This document shows positions 1-8,685 of a stretch of 64,000 bases of DNA, piece after piece. A program made the position numbers and the translations under genes. Position 1 is the stretch's first letter. Each line of letters starts with the position of its first letter. Below the pieces are notes generated by a model. That model did not search any database, was not told where the DNA came from, and worked only from the letters and a program-made list of their open reading frames with translations. Origin of the DNA: Tritonibacter litoralis. Its GTDB lineage: Bacteria; Pseudomonadota; Alphaproteobacteria; Rhodobacterales; Rhodobacteraceae. The stretch is taken from positions 744,001 to 808,000 of the forward strand of contig NZ_WIBF01000001.1 of NCBI RefSeq assembly GCF_009496005.1, read 5' to 3'.

Positions 1-203
1 GGTTGATCAATCGCAAGGGGCTCGTCGACGCCTGGGTCGAGGCCGGTCACCCCGAAAACGAAGGTGCAACACATCCCAATGCACCGACCCGCATCGACCA
101 TTGTTTCGTTTCTGTCGATATCGCAGCAAAGGTGAAGAAATGCTGGGTAGATTCTGATGCCAAAGGCTCAGATCATTGGCCTGTATGGGTGCAATTCGAA
201 TAG
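1..203 (+). CDS. Endonuclease/exonuclease/phosphatase-fold protein, C-terminal part
   Basis: The window opens inside this gene, so only about the last 66 codons are visible and the start is missing. The visible part carries RIDHCFVS and ends with GSDHWPVWVQFE before TAG at 201-203. The IDH and SDHxPV motifs are the C-terminal catalytic signature of the DNase I-like (EEP) hydrolase fold, in which the last His acts as the catalytic base. Members cut nucleic acids, phosphoinositides or sphingomyelin, and the substrate cannot be told from this fragment. The gene runs in the same direction as the LacI-type regulator downstream but is 253 bp away, so it is probably a separate unit. Confidence 0.7.
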   Translation, partial: LINRKGLVDAWVEAGHPENEGATHPNAPTRIDHCFVSVDIAAKVKKCWVDSDAKGSDHWPVWVQFE

Positions 204-375
204 GTAATGCGCGCGTGCGCTATACCGGTCCAACAGAGTTTTTTTGAGCCACCGGTCGTGACGGGTTTCATCCTCTGCCCTGCCCTTTGGTGGGGGGTGA
301 GGCGCTTGGCCGCCCGCAGTCCTATAAAAGGTCGGCAATACTGAACAAAACAAAGCCACCACTCCCAGGGCTATG

Positions 376-389
376 TTTCCGCGCGTAAA
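376..389. promoter_or_regulatory. Candidate LacI-family operator upstream of the regulator gene
   Basis: TTTCCGCGCGTAAA differs by one base from the perfect palindrome TTTACGCGCGTAAA found 108 bp downstream of the regulator stop codon, in front of the transport operon. The central CpG is typical of LacI-family sites. Its position 68 bp before the regulator start suggests autoregulation. Confidence 0.5.
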
Positions 390-456
390 GTACCTATGAT
401 GAGAAAGTCGCTGACATCCCAAGAGCGCGGTCCTGAAATTCCACCGAGAACTTCCC

Positions 457-1488
457 ATGACAGGCACAAAAATTAAGAATATGGAAGAATTTGCCTCCGT
501 GAGTGGGATTTCACGGCCAACTCTGTCCAAGTTTTTCAACGATCCTGACAGCGTGCGCGCGTCGACACGTAAGCGCATCGAGGCTGCATTGGAGCAATAT
601 GACTATCAGCCCAATCTTTACGCGGTGAACCAAAACCGGCGGCTGACCAAGAATATCGGCATTGTTGTGCCCTATTTGGCAGACCCGTTTTTTGCAAAGA
701 TCGCGCGCACGATTGAAGAGCATATCATTGAGACCGGGTTCCGGCCGGTTCTGCTTGGATCACATGGCAGCCCAGCCATGGAGATTGCCAACTTGGAAAA
801 CCTTCGCAGCATCAAACCTGCTGGTGTTCTTTTGGCTCCCTTGGGGCGGGCGTCAGAGCACGCAAAAATCAAAGCCTTCTGTCAGGATGTGCCCACAGTT
901 TTGTTTGATGCCAATATTGATGAAGTTGGCGAAGCTTTTGTCGGCTCAAACAATGAGCAAAGCATTGGCTTGATAGTGGATTACCTGTGCCGCACAGGAG
1001 AGGTTCCCAGTTTTTTTGAAATGAAATCCCCCACCAACCCAAATGCGTTCAAACGCCGAAACGCCTATATTTCAGCGATGAAACGGCTTGGACATCACCC
1101 AAACCTGATCCAAGCTGAAGGCGAAGGCTGGGAATTTGAGGAAATTGGATTTCGTGCGGGTACGCGGGTTGTACGGGATCGCAATTTGCCGACCAACACC
1201 ATTCTATGCAGCAATGACCGTTTGGCCATCGGATTACTCTCTGCGGCCTTTGAAGCCGGGCTGCGCGTAGGGATTGGACAGGACTGTGATCTGCGGGTTG
1301 CAGGTCACGATGACCATCCGTTTTCACGTTACACCTGCCCTACCTTAACCACTGTTTCGCAAGACTATGAAGCGATTGCCAAGAAAAGCGCGGCGGTTCT
1401 GCTGGACCGAATCGAAACAGATGAAGTCGGCGATTCGCGGCGTGAAACATTGTTTGACGGGCGATTGATCATGAGATCGTCCGCATAA
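457..1488 (+). CDS. LacI-family transcriptional regulator of the polyol operon
   Basis: A 343-residue DNA-binding regulator. The N-terminus is a LacI helix-turn-helix: residues about 6-55 contain KNMEEFASVSGISRPTLSKF, a hinge-helix region and YDYQPN. The remainder is a type I periplasmic-binding-protein sensor domain beginning near NIGIVVPYLADPFF and containing LCSNDRLAIGLL and VAGHDD. The start at 457 keeps the full HTH; a downstream ATG at 481 would cut into it. The SD is weak. The gene lies just ahead of the smoE-like operon in the same direction, and matching palindromes lie before both, so it probably represses or activates that operon in response to a polyol or its product. The effector is inferred from context only. 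Confidence 0.88.
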   Translation: MTGTKIKNMEEFASVSGISRPTLSKFFNDPDSVRASTRKRIEAALEQYDYQPNLYAVNQNRRLTKNIGIVVPYLADPFFAKIARTIEEHIIETGFRPVLLGSHGSPAMEIANLENLRSIKPAGVLLAPLGRASEHAKIKAFCQDVPTVLFDANIDEVGEAFVGSNNEQSIGLIVDYLCRTGEVPSFFEMKSPTNPNAFKRRNAYISAMKRLGHHPNLIQAEGEGWEFEEIGFRAGTRVVRDRNLPTNTILCSNDRLAIGLLSAAFEAGLRVGIGQDCDLRVAGHDDHPFSRYTCPTLTTVSQDYEAIAKKSAAVLLDRIETDEVGDSRRETLFDGRLIMRSSA

Positions 1489-1518
1489 AGTTTTGATCTT
1501 CCTCTTCAATTCTAATTT

Positions 1519-1532
1519 TTTACGCGCGTAAA
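1519..1532. promoter_or_regulatory. Perfect palindromic LacI-family operator before the polyol operon
   Basis: TTTACGCGCGTAAA is a perfect 14-bp palindrome centred on CpG, embedded in a T/A-rich stretch. It sits just upstream of a TTGACG (1541-1546) that could be a -35 element. A near-identical copy lies at 376-389 before the regulator gene. Confidence 0.6.
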
Positions 1533-1550
1533 TTTTTAAATTGACGCAAG

Positions 1551-1578
1551 TTGCCATCAGACATTAGCTTGATGGCAA
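1551..1578 (+). promoter_or_regulatory. 9-bp perfect inverted repeat in the polyol operon leader
   Basis: TTGCCATCA (1551-1559) and TGATGGCAA (1570-1578) are exact reverse complements separated by 10 bases. The repeat ends 12 bases before the GGGAGG ribosome-binding site (1591-1596). It may be a second protein-binding site or, if transcribed, a leader hairpin. Confidence 0.45.
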
Positions 1579-1602
1579 GCATCTATATTAGGGAGGATGA
1601 GG

Positions 1603-2889
1603 ATGTTTAAGAAAGGCGCGCTTTGCACAGCCACGGCCATGTCAATCATGGCTGCGGGTGGTGTTTTTGCCGAAACACTCACAATTGCGATCGTAAACAA
1701 CGGTCACATGATCAACATGCAGAAGGTTGCCCAAGCCTATACTGCGCAAACTGGTGTTGAGTTGAAATGGGTCTCATTGGAAGAAGGGGTTCTGCGCGAA
1801 CAGGTCACGTCCGATACTGCGACGGGCGGTGGTCAGTACGACATAATCAACATCGGCATGCAGGAAGCGCCGATCTGGGGAGCCGCAGGCTGGATTGAAC
1901 CACTGAATTTCTCGGCTGGCTATGATGTGAACGACATTCTGCCCGCGATGCGCAACGGCCTGTCCCATGATGGCCAGCTTTATGCTGCGCCTTTCTATGG
2001 TGAATCCTCGATGGTTATGTACCGCAAGGATTTGACCGATGCAGCAGGTGTGTCCATCGCAGACAACGACAGCTGGACCAATGTAAAGGCGGCGGCAGCG
2101 GCAATCCATGACCCGGACAACGGCGTTTACGGTGCTTGCCTGCGCGGCAAACCGGGCTGGGGTGACAATATGGCGTTCATCACCACAGTGGTGAATTCTT
2201 TTGGAGGCGCATGGTTTGATGCGGATTACCGCCCGGTTCTGGACAGCCCGGAATGGAACGCAGCGATCAACTTCTATGTGGATCTGCTGAGCAACTATGG
2301 CCCTCCCGGTTCTGAGGGCAACTCTTTCAATGAAATCCTCGCGCTCTATAACGAGGGCAAATGTGGGATGTGGATTGACGCAACCATCGCAGCCTCTTTC
2401 CTGGAGGTGGATGGCGTGGCCTATGCACAATCTCCAAATGCAGGCAACCCAGTGGGTGCAAACTGGCTTTGGGCTTGGGCAATGGCCATCCCTGCGGGGT
2501 CTCCAAATGCGGAAGCTGCGGGCAAATTCATCGAATGGGCGACATCCAAGGACTATGTCAAAGCTGTTGGCAATCACCCTGAATTTGGCTGGGGTTCGGT
2601 TCCAACCGGCCAACGCGCCTCGACCTATGCCATCCCTGAATTTCAGGCTGCGGCCGGATTTGCGGCAGCGGAATTGGCCGCGATCGACAGCGCCGCACCA
2701 GAGGCCACGGAGCTGAAACCCTATGTTGGTGTTCAGTTTGCAGCGATCCCTGAGTTTCCAGAGGTCGGCTCAGCAGTGGCACAGGAAATGGCCGCAGCTC
2801 TGTCCGGTGCAAAATCTGTCGAAGAGGCGCTGGCGGCTTCGCAAAAAGCCGCGGATTCGATCATGAAAGAAGCCGGATACTACGACTAA
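1603..2889 (+). CDS. smoE: Polyol ABC transporter, periplasmic substrate-binding protein (SmoE-like)
   Basis: Periplasmic solute receptor of the sorbitol/mannitol-type ABC importer, extracellular-solute-binding family 1. The N-terminus is a Sec signal peptide: MFKKG, a hydrophobic core, and a likely cut after GGVFA before ETLTIA. There is no lipobox, so it should be soluble in the periplasm. GGGAGG at 1591-1596 abuts an ATG at 1597 but is 6 bases from the ATG at 1603, so 1603 is the better start (428 residues, normal for the family). Permeases, ATPase, mannitol dehydrogenase and a sugar kinase follow, which supports a polyol ligand. Strong hairpins follow the stop codon and probably set the high receptor-to-permease ratio. 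Confidence 0.88.
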   Translation: MFKKGALCTATAMSIMAAGGVFAETLTIAIVNNGHMINMQKVAQAYTAQTGVELKWVSLEEGVLREQVTSDTATGGGQYDIINIGMQEAPIWGAAGWIEPLNFSAGYDVNDILPAMRNGLSHDGQLYAAPFYGESSMVMYRKDLTDAAGVSIADNDSWTNVKAAAAAIHDPDNGVYGACLRGKPGWGDNMAFITTVVNSFGGAWFDADYRPVLDSPEWNAAINFYVDLLSNYGPPGSEGNSFNEILALYNEGKCGMWIDATIAASFLEVDGVAYAQSPNAGNPVGANWLWAWAMAIPAGSPNAEAAGKFIEWATSKDYVKAVGNHPEFGWGSVPTGQRASTYAIPEFQAAAGFAAAELAAIDSAAPEATELKPYVGVQFAAIPEFPEVGSAVAQEMAAALSGAKSVEEALAASQKAADSIMKEAGYYD

Positions 2890-2898
2890 ACACCAAGC

Positions 2899-2929
2899 GG
2901 CCCGGCCACTGTTATGAACGCGCCGGGCC
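2899..2929 (+). other. Intercistronic hairpin after smoE
   Basis: GGCCCGGC (2899-2906) pairs perfectly with GCCGGGCC (2922-2929) across a 15-base loop, starting 9 bases after the smoE stop. There is no U-tract, so it looks more like a 3'-end stabiliser or partial attenuator than a full terminator. A second imperfect stem lies at 2941-2972 (GTACCACAAGG with CCTTGGTAC). Confidence 0.6.
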
Positions 2930-3010
2930 CCATCCAGGACGTACCACAAGGTTTGCTTGATCGCCTTGGTACCACCTAACATCCAAGCACTTGCAACCCA
3001 AACATCAGAT

Positions 3011-3033
3011 GCAAAACGAAAATACCGTTTTGC
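3011..3033 (+). other. Hairpin in the leader of the first permease gene
   Basis: GCAAAACG (3011-3018) and CGTTTTGC (3026-3033) form a perfect 8-bp stem with a 7-base loop, just before GAGAGGATAGG and the permease ATG at 3049. It is the last of three hairpins in the 159-base gap after smoE. Confidence 0.5.
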
Positions 3034-3048
3034 TGAGAGGATAGGACC

Positions 3049-3987
3049 ATGTCTGATAGAAAGCTCCCGCGCCTTCTTCAAACACCTGCGGTACTCCTGC
3101 TACTTGTGTGGATGCTCATCCCACTTGGGATGACCCTCTATTTTTCCTTTATTCGCTATGTGTTGAACAGCCTGCGCCGCCCTGAGTGGACCACACCGAG
3201 CTTGAGCAATTGGCGCGGTTTCGGGAACTATGAGTTTGTTCTGAAGTCAAAAGACTTCCTCTTTGCGATCCAAAACAGCTTGTTGATCGTGTGCAGCATC
3301 CTGATTTTGACCGTCATTTTGGGTGTGTTGATTGCGGTGCTGATCAACAAGACCTTCCCGGGCCAGGGCATTGTGCGGGTGCTTTTGATTTCCCCCTTCT
3401 TTGTGATGCCCGCCGTAAACGCTGTTTTATGGATCAACATGATCCTGGATCCGGTTCTGGGACTGCAAGGTATCGCCGTTGGCAGCATCAACGAGCTGAT
3501 TGAAACCCTGCGTAACGCGCCTTTGGTTGGGTGGTTCTTTTCTTTCTGGCCGGAGTTGAAGCCCATTTCCTTCCGCGCCACGCAAACCTCGGCCTATGCC
3601 GTGATCATTATGGTGACCTGGCAGTGGACGCCTTTTGCGGTGTTGATTTTCATGACGTCGCTGCAATCCGAGGATCAACAGCAAAAAGAAGCCGCGGTAC
3701 TGGACGGCGCGAGCGCCTGGTCGCAGTTTCGCTTCCTGACCCTGCCACATCTGTCGCGCCCCATCGCAATTGTGGTCATGATCCAGGCCATTTTCCACCT
3801 GTCACTTTATGCGGAAATCGAAATCGTCAGCCGGGGCAACGGCAACAAAAACCTGCCTTATCTGATCGGTGAATTTGCCAACAACAACATCGGGGCTGCC
3901 AGTGCCACGGGTATCTTTGCAGTCATCCTCGCCAATATCGTCGCATTTTTCCTGCTGCGCATGATTGGCAAGACGCTGATGGAATAA
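3049..3987 (+). CDS. smoF: Polyol ABC transporter permease 1 (SmoF-like)
   Basis: Inner-membrane subunit of the carbohydrate ABC importer (MalF/UgpA type), 312 residues with about six membrane segments: near residues 14-34, 78-103, 110-130, 180-202, 240-255 and 283-308. The cytoplasmic EAA loop that contacts the ATPase is visible as KEAAVLDGASAWSQF (about 205-219) and is followed by TLPHL. GAGAGGATAGG before the ATG provides the ribosome-binding site. It is followed 12 bases later by the second permease, and together they would form the heterodimeric channel. Specificity is inferred from the neighbouring mannitol dehydrogenase. Confidence 0.9.
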   Translation: MSDRKLPRLLQTPAVLLLLVWMLIPLGMTLYFSFIRYVLNSLRRPEWTTPSLSNWRGFGNYEFVLKSKDFLFAIQNSLLIVCSILILTVILGVLIAVLINKTFPGQGIVRVLLISPFFVMPAVNAVLWINMILDPVLGLQGIAVGSINELIETLRNAPLVGWFFSFWPELKPISFRATQTSAYAVIIMVTWQWTPFAVLIFMTSLQSEDQQQKEAAVLDGASAWSQFRFLTLPHLSRPIAIVVMIQAIFHLSLYAEIEIVSRGNGNKNLPYLIGEFANNNIGAASATGIFAVILANIVAFFLLRMIGKTLME

Positions 3988-3999
3988 GGAAAAAGACCA

Positions 4000-4833
4000 A
4001 TGGCAATTGTTGCAAAACCCTCAAGATTTGCGAAATACGGTCGGCCAGCTCTGGCATGGATTGTGGGGCTCTTGTTCTTCTTCCCGATCTTCTGGATGGT
4101 GCTGACCAGCTTCAAAACAGACGCTGACGCGGTGAAACCTGAACATCTGATCTGGTTCACACCGACGTTTGAGAACTATCTGAATATGACCGAAAACTAC
4201 GACTATTGGCGTTTTGCCAAGAACTCGGTCATCAGCGCCGTTTTCGCGACTGTATTCACCCTGTTTGTTGGCATTCCATGCGCCTATGCGATGGCCTTCA
4301 ATCCAAGCCGCGCGACCAAAGATGTCCTGATGTGGATGCTTTCAACCAAGATGCTGCCAGCAGCGGCAGTGCTTTACCCAATGACCTTCCTCACCAAATC
4401 CGCCGGTCTGTTTGATACGCATTTCCTCATCATCCTGGTGCTCAGTTTGATCAATCTTCCGATCGTGGTCTGGATGCTGTTCACCTATTTCAAGGAAATC
4501 CCAAAAGACATCATTGAAGCGGGTCAGATGGACGGTGTGAACACCTGGGGGGAGATCAAGGAAATCCTTGTACCTCTGGCCTGGGGCGGTATCGCCTCAA
4601 CCGCTTTGCTTTGCTTCATTTTCTGTTGGAACGAGGCCTATTGGACCGTGCGTCTGACCACGACGGATGCCGCCACGCTTTCCAAACTCATCGAAGGCAA
4701 CCGAGCGCCAGAAGGTCTGTTTTTCGGACGCCTCTCCGCCGTTTCCGCAGCCGCCGTTGGGCCCATCATTGTGCTCGGATGGTTCTGCCAGAAACAACTC
4801 GTCAAAGGCCTGACCTTCGGCGCCGTGAAATAA
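4000..4833 (+). CDS. smoG: Polyol ABC transporter permease 2 (SmoG-like)
   Basis: Second inner-membrane permease (MalG/UgpE type), 277 residues with about six membrane helices. The EAA loop reads EAGQMDGVNTWGEIKEI (about residues 173-189) and is followed by LVPLAWGG. An AAGGAAAAAGACC stretch precedes the ATG. It lies 12 bases after the first permease and 9 bases before the ATPase gene, so the transporter genes are clearly cotranscribed. The length is normal for the family and nothing is missing. Confidence 0.9.
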   Translation: MAIVAKPSRFAKYGRPALAWIVGLLFFFPIFWMVLTSFKTDADAVKPEHLIWFTPTFENYLNMTENYDYWRFAKNSVISAVFATVFTLFVGIPCAYAMAFNPSRATKDVLMWMLSTKMLPAAAVLYPMTFLTKSAGLFDTHFLIILVLSLINLPIVVWMLFTYFKEIPKDIIEAGQMDGVNTWGEIKEILVPLAWGGIASTALLCFIFCWNEAYWTVRLTTTDAATLSKLIEGNRAPEGLFFGRLSAVSAAAVGPIIVLGWFCQKQLVKGLTFGAVK

Positions 4834-4842
4834 GGAACAACT

Positions 4843-5844
4843 ATGGGACGTATACAACTCAAAAACGTGACCAAAAGCTTTGGCGACGTTCAGGTCATCC
4901 CCCCCTTGGATCTGACCATCGAAGATGGGGAATTCACCGTATTTGTCGGCCCCTCCGGCTGTGGAAAATCCACCTTGTTGAGGATGATCGCCGGGCTTGA
5001 GGATCTGACCTCAGGCGAGGTGGAGATCGACGGCAAACTGGCCACCAACGTGCCGCCATCGCAACGTGGCCTTGCCATGGTGTTCCAATCCTATGCGCTT
5101 TATCCTCATATGACGGTGCGCAAAAACATCGGCTTTCCACTGCGCATGGCAAAAATGGCCCAATCAGAGATCGACCAACGGGTCGAAACCGCCGCCAAGT
5201 CGCTGAACCTCATGGATTATCTGGATCGCAAACCGGCCGATCTCTCTGGTGGTCAACGTCAACGGGTGGCCATTGGGCGCGCGATTGTGCGCGAGCCGGC
5301 GGCCTTTCTGTTTGATGAACCTCTCTCCAACCTCGACGCTGCGCTGCGCGTCGGGATGCGCCTGGAAATTGGCGAACTGCACGAACGCCTGAAAACCACC
5401 ATGATCTATGTGACACATGATCAGGTCGAAGCCATGACCATGGCCAATAAAATCGTAGTGCTGCGCGCCGGTGTAATTGAACAAGTTGGAACGCCGCTTG
5501 AGCTTTACCACAAACCCCAAAACGCCTTTGTCGCGGGTTTCATTGGCTCTCCAAAGATGAACTTTGTGAGCGGCGCGGAAGCTCAGAAACACGGTGCATC
5601 AACCATTGGTATCCGACCAGAGCACACCAAGGTCAGCATGACAGATGGCCTGTGGAAAGGCCGCGTCGGGGTTGCGGAGCACCTGGGTTCGGACACCTTT
5701 CTCCATGTGCATGACACCGACGTGGCAGAGATGATCACTGTACGCGTCAATGGAGACATTTCTGTCCATCACGGCGACACAGTGTACCTGACACCACAGA
5801 CCGACCAGCTCCATAAATTTGATGCTCAGGGTCTACGACTGTGA
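4843..5844 (+). CDS. smoK: Polyol ABC transporter ATP-binding protein (SmoK-like)
   Basis: Energising ATPase of the importer, 333 residues, MalK/UgpC type. Walker A is GPSGCGKS at residues 36-43, the ABC signature is [14 protein letters not shown] (about 134-147), and Walker B reads [13 protein letters not shown] conserved switch His follows in [10 protein letters not shown]. After about residue 235 comes the regulatory OB/TOBE-like domain, with IGRPEHTKV-type sequence (here SIGIRPEH region). The TGA at 5842-5844 overlaps the start of the mannitol dehydrogenase, so transport and catabolism are translationally coupled. Confidence 0.92.
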   Translation: MGRIQLKNVTKSFGDVQVIPPLDLTIEDGEFTVFVGPSGCGKSTLLRMIAGLEDLTSGEVEIDGKLATNVPPSQRGLAMVFQSYALYPHMTVRKNIGFPLRMAKMAQSEIDQRVETAAKSLNLMDYLDRKPADLSGGQRQRVAIGRAIVREPAAFLFDEPLSNLDAALRVGMRLEIGELHERLKTTMIYVTHDQVEAMTMANKIVVLRAGVIEQVGTPLELYHKPQNAFVAGFIGSPKMNFVSGAEAQKHGASTIGIRPEHTKVSMTDGLWKGRVGVAEHLGSDTFLHVHDTDVAEMITVRVNGDISVHHGDTVYLTPQTDQLHKFDAQGLRL

Positions 5845-7370
5845 TGGCTTCCACGAGTTCAAATACCAATGGGATACCGCTTTTGGACGCCAACCTGTCC
5901 AGCCTTCCGGAAACGGTGGTCTGCCCCGTCTATGACCGGACCAAGCTGCGTGCAGGCATTGTGCATATCGGCCTTGGTAATTTCCACCGTGGCCATCAGG
6001 CCTGGTACATCCATCAATTGATGCAGAAAGGACTGGCGCAGGATTGGGCCATCATTGGCGCTGGGGTTCGCCCGCAAGATCAGCTGATGCGGGAACGCCT
6101 GATCGCTCAGGATCACCTGACAACGCTGATTGAGCTTTCTCCCAAAGGGAAGTCTGCCGAAGTCATTGGTTCCATGATCGACTACCTGCCGATTGAGACC
6201 CGGAACACAGCGTTGATACGCCAAATGGCCGAACCCGGCATTCGGATCGTTTCACTTACAATTACCGAAGGCGGATACTTTATCTCCTCAGGTGACGGGG
6301 GGCTGGATGTCGATCACCCGGATATTCAGCACGACATTCACCACCCGCAATCCCCGCGCACGGTTTTTGGCGCGATAGTGGCGGCGCTCAGGCTCCGGCG
6401 TGAAGCTGGCACCGGACCCTTCAGTGTGCTCAGCTGCGATAATCTGCGAGGCAACGGGACCATTGCGCGCCAGGCTATTCTATCTTTGGCGCAGCACATT
6501 GACTCAGCGCTTGCGGCATGGATCGAAGACACGTGTAGCTTCCCAAACTCCATGGTGGATTGCATTGTTCCAGCAACTGGCCCAAACGAAATAGCCTTGG
6601 CAAAGAGCCTGGGTGTGGATGATGCCGCTCCGGTCACGCATGAAAACTATCGGCAGTGGGTCATCGAAGACGATTTCTGCGCAGGTCGGCCAGAGCTTGA
6701 ACAGGTTGGGGTTATCATGACACCGCAGGTTCACGCCTATGAGGCCATGAAAATCCGCCTCTTGAATGCAGGCCATCAGGTTTTGGCAAATGTCGGCGAG
6801 CTGATGGCATTAGAGACAATTGCGGAATGTATGTCCCACCCGGTGATTTCCCGGTTCTTCCACAAGGTCGAACATGAGGAAATTGCACCTTTTGTTGCCG
6901 CGGTTCCTGGCATGACACCATCGCAATACATCGCTCAGATTGCTCAGCGATTTTCAAATCCAGAGATCCGGGACACAACCCGCCGCGTGGCTTTTGACGG
7001 TTCTTCACGCCATCCAGAGTTCCTCTTGCCGATCATTCGGGATGCATTGGACAGCGGAAGTTCCATTGAGGGCTTGGCGCTGGTGGAAGCGCTCTGGGCA
7101 CGAATGTGTACGGGGGTTCGGGATGACGGGACAAGTATTGAAGACAATGACCCCAATTGGGAGCGTTTAAAAGCTGTTGCGCAAGAAAGCGCCCAAAGAC
7201 CTGCAGCATGGCTGGAACAGCACCAAATCTATGGTGACTTGGCCAACGATCCCATTTTTGAACCTGCCTTTTGTCGCTGGTTGCAGATGATTTCATCCAA
7301 AGGCGGCCTTGCGACACTTCAATCGTATTTAGAAAATGTGCAAAACCCAGAGAGAGGGACACCAAGATGA
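5841..7370 (+). CDS. mtlK: Mannitol 2-dehydrogenase, long-chain polyol dehydrogenase family
   Basis: NAD-dependent enzyme oxidising D-mannitol (and often D-arabinitol or sorbitol) to the ketose; here mannitol to fructose is most likely. The N-terminal nucleotide-binding part contains [16 protein letters not shown], and the catalytic motif K-x4-N-x2-H is seen as K304, N309 and H312 in KIRLLNAGH, matching the catalytic Lys and Asn/His of the family. Length (509 residues) is normal. GTG at 5841 and ATG at 5844 are both possible starts; CAGGG at 5827-5831 is spaced better for the GTG. The gene overlaps the ATPase stop codon at its start and the kinase start codon at its end. Confidence 0.93.
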   Translation: MMASTSSNTNGIPLLDANLSSLPETVVCPVYDRTKLRAGIVHIGLGNFHRGHQAWYIHQLMQKGLAQDWAIIGAGVRPQDQLMRERLIAQDHLTTLIELSPKGKSAEVIGSMIDYLPIETRNTALIRQMAEPGIRIVSLTITEGGYFISSGDGGLDVDHPDIQHDIHHPQSPRTVFGAIVAALRLRREAGTGPFSVLSCDNLRGNGTIARQAILSLAQHIDSALAAWIEDTCSFPNSMVDCIVPATGPNEIALAKSLGVDDAAPVTHENYRQWVIEDDFCAGRPELEQVGVIMTPQVHAYEAMKIRLLNAGHQVLANVGELMALETIAECMSHPVISRFFHKVEHEEIAPFVAAVPGMTPSQYIAQIAQRFSNPEIRDTTRRVAFDGSSRHPEFLLPIIRDALDSGSSIEGLALVEALWARMCTGVRDDGTSIEDNDPNWERLKAVAQESAQRPAAWLEQHQIYGDLANDPIFEPAFCRWLQMISSKGGLATLQSYLENVQNPERGTPR

Positions 7371-8299
7371 TCCTGTGTTGTGGCGACGCTCTGATCGACA
7401 TGATCCCCGAACCAACCCTGGGTGGGGCAGATGGGTTTGTACCCCACTGTGGTGGCGCGGTTATGAATACGGCGGTTGCCTTGGGTCGTTTAGGCGTGAC
7501 GACCGGGTTATTCACCGGCCTGTCCGATGACATGTTTGGTCAGCAATTGACCGCGCACCTGCGCGCCTCCAACGTCGATCTTTCATTTGTCGTGACAACA
7601 AGCCGTCCTTCGACACTTGCATTTGTGCAGCTTGTCAGCGGCCAGGCCAACTACAGCTTTGTGGATGAGAACTCAGCCAGCCGCATGTTGGAGCGAACTG
7701 ATTTGCCCAACGTGCCTATGGAGGTTTCCACCCTTTTCTTTGGCGGTATCAGCATCGCCACGGAACCAGCGGCAGAGACTTATGCCACGCTTTTGGAGCG
7801 GGAGAAATCGGGGCGGGTTGTGATGCTGGATCCAAACATCCGCGAGACGCTTATTCCGGATCAAAAACGATACCGCGCGCGACTGGAGCGGATGCTGGCC
7901 AAAACCGATATCCTGAAAGTGTCAGATGAGGATCTTGAGTGGCTTGTCCCAGAGCCAATGCCTTTTGCAAGAAAGATCGCCACGCTGATGGAATTCGGTC
8001 CCAGGGTCGTCGTTATGACGCGTGGATCTGCCGGGGTTGTCGGCTTCTTGCCAGATGGTTCGGAAGTCATCGTTGCGGCCGAAAAAGTTGATGTCGTGGA
8101 CACCGTGGGGGCGGGTGATACTTTCAATGCCGGCTTCTTGTGTAAACTCAACGCATTAGGGTGTTTGGATTTAAAAGCTTTTGAGGCGCTTGATGCGGAA
8201 AACTTAAGGCAGGCGTTGGTTTTTGCAGCAAAGGTCGCCGCAATCTCGGTCTCCCGAAAGGGCGCGAACCCTCCTTGGACCCAAGAAGTTGAGGTTTAA
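7367..8299 (+). CDS. PfkB-family sugar kinase, probably fructokinase
   Basis: Cytoplasmic kinase of 310 residues, expected to phosphorylate the fructose released by the mannitol dehydrogenase to fructose 6-phosphate. The first PfkB signature is CGGAVMNTAVALGRLG near residues 28-43, and the second is DTVGAGDTFNAGF near 243-255, containing the catalytic Asp. The ATG at 7367 overlaps the mtlK stop (ATGA) and is preceded by GAGAGAGGG, which settles the start; an in-frame extension further upstream lies inside mtlK. It is the last gene of the polyol operon. No sorbitol dehydrogenase gene (smoS) is present here, unlike in the Rhodobacter polyol operon. Confidence 0.88.
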   Translation: MILCCGDALIDMIPEPTLGGADGFVPHCGGAVMNTAVALGRLGVTTGLFTGLSDDMFGQQLTAHLRASNVDLSFVVTTSRPSTLAFVQLVSGQANYSFVDENSASRMLERTDLPNVPMEVSTLFFGGISIATEPAAETYATLLEREKSGRVVMLDPNIRETLIPDQKRYRARLERMLAKTDILKVSDEDLEWLVPEPMPFARKIATLMEFGPRVVVMTRGSAGVVGFLPDGSEVIVAAEKVDVVDTVGAGDTFNAGFLCKLNALGCLDLKAFEALDAENLRQALVFAAKVAAISVSRKGANPPWTQEVEV

Positions 8300-8685
8300 A
8301 TTTAAGGGCTTTGAAGCAAAATTCGGGCCGCAAGTTTGATGCTGGGGCCTAGCGCCCGCAGGTCCTTTCAAAACGCAAGGCCTGGAACACGGGACGTCCC
8401 ATCGGTCAGGGGAAACCGCTGAGAGCCAAGGCAAACCATTGCAACGCACAGTTCTTAGACGGCAATTCGAAACCGGTTCGGCAAATCGTCAAGCGGCTAT
8501 ATTTTTTGTTGCCGAGGCCGGTTCGTTCATGCTTCAGTTGGCGCACCCTGGCAATAAAGGCATTGCGCGCTGCTGTCCGGGAGAGCGGAGCCGATCTGCT
8601 CAGGTTGGGCCAAGACGGTCCAAAGCGTGCACTTGGCTCCTTTCATATAACCGGCGGCGCGCCGCCTTTGTTTGAAGGGCTTAAA
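8300..8685. other. Intergenic region between the polyol and aminotransferase operons
   Basis: 386 bp with no convincing gene on either strand. The short open frames here lack SD sites or recognisable protein character. The only clear structure is the GC palindrome at 8653-8666. The promoter of the downstream operon presumably lies here but was not identified with confidence. Confidence 0.6.
8653..8666. repeat. 14-bp perfect GC palindrome ahead of the aminotransferase gene
   Basis: GGCGGCGCGCCGCC is a perfect palindrome followed by TTTG. It lies 19 bases before the ATG at 8686 and 7 bases before the GAAGGG SD. It could be a leader stem near the ribosome-binding site or a short processing/termination structure. 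Confidence 0.4.

Noticed and set aside
8439-8675. A 78-codon frame before the aminotransferase gene, and a longer N-terminal extension of that gene from 8506
   Set aside because: Neither has an SD. The aminotransferase family sequence starts at 8686, which has a good SD.
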